Positions 59,193 to 64,000 of a stretch of 64,000 bases of DNA are shown piece after piece. The translations under genes and the position numbers were made by a program. Source of the stretch: GCA-2705995 sp965661625 (GTDB lineage: Bacteria; Bacteroidota; Bacteroidia; Flavobacteriales_G; Salibacteraceae); assembly GCA_965661625.1 (NCBI GenBank), contig CBFIEM010000001.1:62001-126000 (forward strand), read 5' to 3'. The stretch's first letter is position 1, and each line of letters opens with the position of its first letter. The notes under the pieces are model-generated. The model was given only the letters and a program-made list of their open reading frames with translations, was not told where the DNA came from and did not search any database.

Positions 59193-61658
59193 ATGAACAC
59201 CATGAAGTACTTTTCCCTTGGATTTTTTGCTGTCCTGATTTCATTTACGCTCCTTGCCCAACCTCGATGGGATGCCGCTCGCATTCAGTTGGAAATGGAA
59301 AAGCTTCCCGTAGTTGGAAATGCACTGTACTTAGCAGCTCACCCTGATGATGAAAATACACGACTTATCGCTTGGATGGCGAATGAAGTCAAGATGCGAA
59401 CAGCCTATTTATCGCTAACGCGAGGAGATGGTGGCCAGAATTTAATTGGTACGGAAAAAGGACCATACATGGGCCTTATAAGAACTCAGGAACTGCGCGA
59501 AGCGCGTAAGCTTGACGGTGGAGAGCAGTTCTTCACGCGTGCTGTAGACTTTGGTTATTCTAAAACTCCAGAAGAAACACTAAAAAAATGGAACCGTGAC
59601 AGTGTGCTCAGCGATGTAGTAGCTACCATTAGAAAATTCAAGCCCGATGTAATTGTACTTCGGTTCCCACCAACATCATACGCTGGGCATGGACACCATA
59701 CAGCATCTGCCTTACTCGCCGAAGAGGCGTTTGACTTAGTTAACGATCCAAAAGCATTTCCTTGGAGTGCCAAAAAATATGGAACTTGGAAAGTTCAGCG
59801 TCTCTTGTTTAATGACAGTCCATGGTGGGATAAAAACATCGAAGAGCGCAAAGATGAATACATAACTGTTGATGTTGGAACATTCAATCCATTGCTAGGA
59901 AGAAGTTATACCGAGGTAGCTGGAATGAGTAGATCTCAGCACAGGTCTCAAGGCTTCGGAGCTTCACTTGCTAAAGGCGGTCAAGTGGAATATTTAAAAC
60001 CCATAAAAGGCGACAATCCGTCGGGAACGTTTATATCTGGTTTAGCCCTTAATTGGTCTGAAAGGGTGAAAGGTGGGGGAAAAGTAGAGCAAGTAATTGA
60101 AGAATTATTAAAGGCATTTGACCCCAGTAATCCTGCGCAATCCTTACCGCTTCTTGTTGAGCTTCACGAACAGATAAAAGCAACACCACCAAACCCTTGG
60201 AAGAGTTATAAATTAGAACAGGTCAAGGAAATTATTTTGGCATGTGGTGGAATCTGGTTTGAGTTACTCGCCGAATCCCCTCAATATGCTGTTGGAGACT
60301 CCATTGAACTCAATTTTCAAATTTTAAGTCAGGTCAATGCCGACATAAACATTGTAAGTGCTCATGTTGAAGGAAAGTCTCTTGATTTGAGCACGAGCCT
60401 TTCAAATGACATGATTCAAACACGTGTAAAACTTCTTCCAGCATCATCATTTATTAATCCGTATTGGTTAACACATGCAGCAGTTGCCAACCTATTTAGT
60501 GTTTCCAACTATGCACTCCTTGGGCAACCTCAGAACGATGCTCCCCTGAATGCAGAAATAACACTCGAAGCATTTGGTCACAACATTTCATATGACGTTC
60601 CGGTACGTTACAAATGGGTAGACCGCGCCGATGGTGAGCTTTATAAAGAACTTCACATAACCCCAATGGTGACTGCAAACCCAGAGAAGAACACCCTTGT
60701 TTTCACTTCAGCCGAACCCAAGCGCATTCAGTTAAAAGTAACTCAGCAAACATCACAAGAGGTTGAGGGAAATGTTGTTCCCATTGTGCCCGATGGTTGG
60801 TCGGTAACCCCAGAAGCGTCAACACTGGCACTCAACTCAACTAACCCCGTTGCGTTCATTGAATTTGAACTAACACCGCCAGCGGAGATGACAAGTGGAT
60901 TCTTAACTTTTCAGCTAGGCGATACGCCGTTACAACAACAAGTGAACATTGAATACCCGCATATTGAGCAACAACTCGTATTCCCAGAAAGTGCGGTAAA
61001 ACTTGTTCATGCCCCGGCAAAGATTCGCGGGAAGCATGTAGGTTATATCATGGGTGCAGGCGACGACGTTCCAGTTGCATTGGAAGAACTTGGCTATCGT
61101 GTACACCCAATCGAATCAAAGACCATAACGCTAAATAAACTGAAAACTATGGATGTTGTGGTTATGGGAATTCGCGCCTACAATACGGAAAAGTCGCTAG
61201 AGAAACTCAATGGCATTCTGTTGGAATATGTTGAAAATGGCGGACACCTTGTTGTGCAGTACAATACAAACAGAGGCCTTGTGGTAAATAATTTCGCACC
61301 GTATGAGTTAGCTCTAAGTCGTAAGCGCGTTACCGTAGAAGAAGCAGAAGCACGATTAATTGTAAAAGATCATCCCCTATTAAAAACGCCTAATGCCATC
61401 AATCAGCAGGACTTCGATAATTGGGTTCAAGAACGGGGGCTTTATTTTGCAGGCGAATGGGATGAATCAAAATTTGATGCCCTTATAAGTTGGAATGACC
61501 CGGGGGAAGAACCTGGAAATGGTGGCCTGCTGGTTGCTGATTATGGAAAAGGCACCTTTATTTACACTGGAATTAGCTTTTTCCGCCAACTCCCTGCCGG
61601 TGTACCTGGAGCCTATCGCTTATTTGCAAATATCATGAGCTATGGACAAGGAGAATAA
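59193..61658 (+). CDS. Secreted PIG-L family deacetylase with large C-terminal part
   Basis: 821 residues. Signal peptide (about 1-23, FAVLISFTLLAQ), then a PIG-L/LmbE zinc deacetylase domain (about 35-250): zinc motif LAAHPDDENTR (His50, Asp52-Asp53), TRGDGGQN, RTQELREA and GHGHHTASALL near 165. After about 270 the rest is unlike LmbE: beta-rich domain(s) (about 390-590) and a C-terminal region (about 620-821, GYIMGAGDDVPVALEELGY; VVMGIRAYN; GTFIYTGISFFRQLP) resembling a glutamine-amidotransferase-like/ThuA fold. It probably deacetylates a periplasmic GlcNAc-type substrate. Start ATG 59193 or 59202. Its last 17 bp overlap the 40-residue gene. Confidence 0.92.
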   Translation: MNTMKYFSLGFFAVLISFTLLAQPRWDAARIQLEMEKLPVVGNALYLAAHPDDENTRLIAWMANEVKMRTAYLSLTRGDGGQNLIGTEKGPYMGLIRTQELREARKLDGGEQFFTRAVDFGYSKTPEETLKKWNRDSVLSDVVATIRKFKPDVIVLRFPPTSYAGHGHHTASALLAEEAFDLVNDPKAFPWSAKKYGTWKVQRLLFNDSPWWDKNIEERKDEYITVDVGTFNPLLGRSYTEVAGMSRSQHRSQGFGASLAKGGQVEYLKPIKGDNPSGTFISGLALNWSERVKGGGKVEQVIEELLKAFDPSNPAQSLPLLVELHEQIKATPPNPWKSYKLEQVKEIILACGGIWFELLAESPQYAVGDSIELNFQILSQVNADINIVSAHVEGKSLDLSTSLSNDMIQTRVKLLPASSFINPYWLTHAAVANLFSVSNYALLGQPQNDAPLNAEITLEAFGHNISYDVPVRYKWVDRADGELYKELHITPMVTANPEKNTLVFTSAEPKRIQLKVTQQTSQEVEGNVVPIVPDGWSVTPEASTLALNSTNPVAFIEFELTPPAEMTSGFLTFQLGDTPLQQQVNIEYPHIEQQLVFPESAVKLVHAPAKIRGKHVGYIMGAGDDVPVALEELGYRVHPIESKTITLNKLKTMDVVVMGIRAYNTEKSLEKLNGILLEYVENGGHLVVQYNTNRGLVVNNFAPYELALSRKRVTVEEAEARLIVKDHPLLKTPNAINQQDFDNWVQERGLYFAGEWDESKFDALISWNDPGEEPGNGGLLVADYGKGTFIYTGISFFRQLPAGVPGAYRLFANIMSYGQGE

Positions 61659-61764
61659 GCCCCCTCTTTTTAAGAGTTGGAATACATACTATTTACTTGT
61701 AGCAGGAGCTTTAGTTGTTCAAATACTTCTTTACTGGTTGTTTACTTCACACTACAGTAGCTAA
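61642..61764 (+). CDS. 40-residue single-helix membrane protein coupled to deacetylase and symporter
   Basis: ATG 61642 to TAA 61764: a hydrophilic N-terminus (MDKENKPPLFKSWNT), one membrane helix (about 16-34, YYLLVAGALVVQILLYWLF), and a short polar end (TSHYSS). It overlaps the deacetylase gene by 17 bp and shares the last base of its stop with the symporter start (TAATG). Both junctions imply translation and coupling. W, Y and F in the helix borders are usual for membrane anchors. I know no named family; small subunits of sodium:solute symporters exist (DUF4212) but are longer. It may be a symporter accessory subunit. Its composition is typical of a real protein. Confidence 0.75.
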   Translation: MDKENKPPLFKSWNTYYLLVAGALVVQILLYWLFTSHYSS

Positions 61765-63455
61765 TGGAAACACTCGACTGGGTTGTATTAATCGGAACAT
61801 TGCTTGCAATTGTGGCCTATGGATCGTGGAAAACACGTCACCAACACACCATTGCTTCTTACCTGAAAGGCGATAACTCCATGAAGTGGGGCACCATCGG
61901 CTTGAGTATTATGGCCACACAAGCTAGCGCCATCACCTTCCTTTCAACACCTGGTCAAGCCTATGAAAGCGGGATGGGTTTCGTCCAGTTCTATTTCGGC
62001 TTGCCACTGGCGATGATTGTTATTTCTGCGGTTTTCATTCCAATTTACCATTCCTTAAGCGTTTACACGGCATATGAATATTTGGAAAAACGCTTTGACT
62101 TACGCATTCGCTTATTTACCGCATTTTTATTCTTAGTCTCACGTGGACTAGCGGCTGGAATCACCATTTATGCCCCGGCAATTGTGCTATCCAAGTTAAT
62201 TGGTTGGGACCTTACCACAACTTGTTTGCTGGTAGGGTTTTTAGTCATTATATACACGGTTAGCGGAGGTACTTCAGCTGTAAGTGTAACCCAAAAGTGG
62301 CAAATGGGTATCATCTTCTTGGGGATGTTTATCGCGTTTTTTATTATTCTGGACCGTCTGCCAGATGCTGTCGGATTTCATGAAATCTTCACCATTGGCG
62401 GTGCAATGGATAAAATGCAAATTATTGACACAACTTTCAACTTGCAAAACAGGTATACCCTATGGACCGGTTTACTTGGAGGATTTTTTCTTTCACTTTC
62501 CTATTTCGGTACTGATCAATCTCAAGTTCAACGCTATTTAGGGGGTAAAAACATCACTGAAATTCGCTTTGGCTTGCTTTTTAACGCCTTGCTTAAAATT
62601 CCGATGCAACTGTTTATTCTTTTCGTAGGTATCCTGGTTTTTACCTTCTATCAATTCGAAGAGCCTCCTGCTTTTTTCAATGAACCTGGTAAAGCAATGG
62701 TATATGAAACTGCTTATGGCGATTCAGTTAAACAAGCTGAAGCTAAACACCATGCTATATTCATTGAAAAGAAACAAAAGTTGGAGTCTTATGTGAAGAC
62801 CCAGGATGAGCATCATTTAAATGAAGCTGTTGTGCTTGAAGAAAAGGCTAGCGCAATTCGCGATGAACTCAAAGGGTATATACAGAAAGCTGATGTAGGT
62901 GTTGAAACGCGAGATACCGATTATGTTTTCCTCACGTTCATTTTGAATCACTTACCCGTTGGAATTGTTGGGTTGCTTTTGGCAGTTATTTGCTCTGCTG
63001 CCATGTCTAGTACAGCAGGTGAATTAAATGCGTTAGCTAGCACAACTATGGTAGACTATTATCAGCGCTTAACAAAGCGCGAACTTTCAGAAAAGCAGCA
63101 AGTATCTACCTCAAAATGGATTACCGCAGTCTGGGGTCTTATGGCTATTGGCATTGCCTTGTCTGCTAGTTTATTTGAAAATCTAATTCAACTTGTAAAC
63201 GTTCTTGGAAGCCTGTTCTATGGAACTATTCTTGGCGTATTTGTAATTGCCTTTTTTATTAAACGTGTGAATGCAAAATCGGCATTCATTGGAGGTGTAA
63301 TTGGTCAAGTCAGTGTGCTTGTTTGTCACCTCGGTACAGTTCTACACTGGTTTGAACTTTCCTACCTGTGGTATAACCTCATTGGCTGCAGCGTTGTAGT
63401 CTTTTCTGCACTGATCTTCCAACTCGGTGTAAACAACAGTACCGAAAAATTGTAG
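61764..63455 (+). CDS. Sodium:solute symporter (SSS family)
   Basis: A 563-residue integral membrane transporter with about 13 helices. Seen: ETLDWVVLIGTLLAIVAYG at the start, STPGQAYESGMGFVQFYFGLPLAM, FLVSRGLAAGITIYAPAIVLS, SGGTSAVSVTQKWQM, and the SSS signature-like SYFGTDQSQVQRYLGGKN near 250. Between about residues 305 and 390 lies an extra hydrophilic, charged loop (KQAEAKHHAIFIEKKQKLESYVKT..., Glu/Lys-rich, coiled-coil-like) before the FLTFILNHLPVGIVGLLLAVICSAAMSS helix. The substrate is unknown; sialic acid, sugar or amino-sugar fit the deacetylase neighbour (inference). Start ATG 61764 shares a base with the small gene. Confidence 0.93.
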   Translation: METLDWVVLIGTLLAIVAYGSWKTRHQHTIASYLKGDNSMKWGTIGLSIMATQASAITFLSTPGQAYESGMGFVQFYFGLPLAMIVISAVFIPIYHSLSVYTAYEYLEKRFDLRIRLFTAFLFLVSRGLAAGITIYAPAIVLSKLIGWDLTTTCLLVGFLVIIYTVSGGTSAVSVTQKWQMGIIFLGMFIAFFIILDRLPDAVGFHEIFTIGGAMDKMQIIDTTFNLQNRYTLWTGLLGGFFLSLSYFGTDQSQVQRYLGGKNITEIRFGLLFNALLKIPMQLFILFVGILVFTFYQFEEPPAFFNEPGKAMVYETAYGDSVKQAEAKHHAIFIEKKQKLESYVKTQDEHHLNEAVVLEEKASAIRDELKGYIQKADVGVETRDTDYVFLTFILNHLPVGIVGLLLAVICSAAMSSTAGELNALASTTMVDYYQRLTKRELSEKQQVSTSKWITAVWGLMAIGIALSASLFENLIQLVNVLGSLFYGTILGVFVIAFFIKRVNAKSAFIGGVIGQVSVLVCHLGTVLHWFELSYLWYNLIGCSVVVFSALIFQLGVNNSTEKL

Positions 63456-63477
63456 TATTGCTTTAAATAAGTGAAAC

Positions 63478-63909
63478 ATGTCAGATCGCATTAACAGTCA
63501 GAAAGCCCCAAAACCTGTAGGTTTATATCCGCATGCCCGTAAAGTTGGCAATTTACTTTTTCTTTCAGGTGTAGGACCTAGAACGGCAGGTTCAGATGCC
63601 AATGATTCAGGTGTTCCCGGTCTTGTATTAGACCACAATGGTAACTTTGAAGCGTTTGATTTTGAGGCCCAAGTAAGAAGTGTTTTTGATAACGTCAAGT
63701 ACATTTTAGAAGAGTCGGGGTCCTCATGGGATAACCTGGTTGATGTTACTGTATTCTTGGTGAACATGAAGCGCGATTTTAAGACGATGAATCGCTTGTA
63801 TGCCGAATATTTTAAAGACAACCAACCGTGTAGAACGACTGTTGAAATTAGCTCACTTCCTACACCAATTGCAATTGAGCTCAAATGCATAGCTACAATC
63901 GAAGAATAA
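63478..63909 (+). CDS. nbaF: 2-aminomuconate deaminase (RidA family)
   Basis: A 143-residue member of the RidA/YER057c fold matching 2-aminomuconate deaminases: KAPKPVGLYPHARKVGNLLFLSGVGPRT at the start, the conserved FDFEAQVRSVFDNVKYILEESG, VDVTVFLVNMKRDFKTMNRLYAEYF and the CRTTVEISSLPTPIAIELKCIA end, including the CRTTVE motif with the Arg that binds carboxylate in RidA proteins. It hydrolyses 2-aminomuconate to 4-oxalocrotonate, the step after the dehydrogenase at 25440. It is 22 bp after the symporter, perhaps read from the same message. A generic RidA enamine deaminase is the alternative, but length and motifs favour the aminomuconate type. Confidence 0.88.
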   Translation: MSDRINSQKAPKPVGLYPHARKVGNLLFLSGVGPRTAGSDANDSGVPGLVLDHNGNFEAFDFEAQVRSVFDNVKYILEESGSSWDNLVDVTVFLVNMKRDFKTMNRLYAEYFKDNQPCRTTVEISSLPTPIAIELKCIATIEE

Positions 63910-63947
63910 TCACCAAGTAGACCGAAAAGTTTTTTTAGACCTGTCTT

Positions 63948-63969
63948 AATCGTTTGTTTTAAAACGATT
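63948..63969 (+). terminator. Weak AT-rich hairpin after deaminase gene
   Basis: AATCGTTT-6-AAACGATT, an 8-bp perfect but mostly A-T stem, 39 bp past the stop at 63909. It has no T-run after it, so it is only a possible terminator. Confidence 0.3.
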
Positions 63970-64000
63970 TGTGTGATTAGATAAACGCAATCACCTCTTG

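Noticed and set aside
1..64000. CRISPR arrays, insertion sequences, tRNA or rRNA genes, prophage modules
   Set aside because: No spaced direct repeats, transposases, integrases or cloverleaf-like sequences were recognised; the gene content is uniform and chromosomal. A tRNA scan would settle the point.

Overview
The window is ordinary chromosomal DNA from a member of the Bacteroidota, most likely an aerobic, pigmented, aquatic member of the Flavobacteriales (Cryomorphaceae-like relatives fit; I cannot name a genus). Evidence: start regions preceded by the Bacteroidota promoter type (-33 TTTG/TTTA, -7 TAnnTTTG), mostly weak Shine-Dalgarno sequences, a type IX secretion sorting tail, lamin-tail-domain secreted proteins, a DUF4270 lipoprotein, eukaryote-like class Ia ribonucleotide reductase and isoleucyl-tRNA synthetase, the DUF3109/DUF2480/TIGR03643 families, and a myxol/saproxanthin-type carotenoid cluster. 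I saw no rRNA, tRNA, CRISPR array, insertion sequence, prophage or plasmid function.

Layout. 0-9 kb: haem genes (hemA-hemC, cut by the left edge), nrdBA, two small conserved genes, glyQS, an acidic lipoprotein and a TM2 protein. 9.2-10 kb: a small Xre regulator with its membrane-protein partner behind a promoter covered by two tandem palindromes. 10-18.3 kb: glmS/DUF4270/starch-synthase-like operon, divergent from panC-panD-flippase-heptose adenylyltransferase-radA. 18.4-23.7 kb: a large type IX cargo protein that seems to carry two secretion signals, long-form purF and a methyltransferase. 23.7-30 kb: a truncated secreted ORF, CIA30 and sulfotransferase genes, then a 3-hydroxyanthranilate degradation cluster (semialdehyde dehydrogenase, an SDR lacking its catalytic Tyr, dioxygenase, decarboxylase). 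30-37 kb: sufE-sufT-DUF2480, BrkB and patatin genes, a hydrolase, L-threonine dehydrogenase. 37-43 kb: ileS, a DksA-like gene, lspA, TIGR03643, asd. 43-49 kb: two big lamin-tail secreted proteins. 49-59 kb: a light-biology region with three different photolyase/cryptochrome-family genes, a DUF2256 mini-gene and a crtD-cruF-crtZ-crtY operon led by a peroxiredoxin-like gene. 59-64 kb: a secreted PIG-L deacetylase, a 40-residue membrane protein and a sodium:solute symporter, all overlapping, followed by 2-aminomuconate deaminase, the next step of the 25-29 kb pathway.

How they fit together. The clearest pathway is the conversion of 3-hydroxyanthranilate to oxalocrotonate, with three enzymes at 25-29 kb and the deaminase 34 kb away. 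The second theme is light: pigments against photo-oxidation and several flavoproteins for DNA repair or light sensing. The third is the cell envelope: type IX cargo, patatin-barrel, lamin-tail proteins, lspA, and the deacetylase-transporter unit.

The most unusual observations are the double-overlapped 40-residue protein at 61642-61764, the photolyase homologue at 57617-59080 that has lost canonical FAD-pocket residues, an NrdA without the C-terminal cysteine pair, the double secretion signal at 18427, and the tandem 20-bp operators at 9921-9961. Gene names are from motif recognition by eye; no database search was run.
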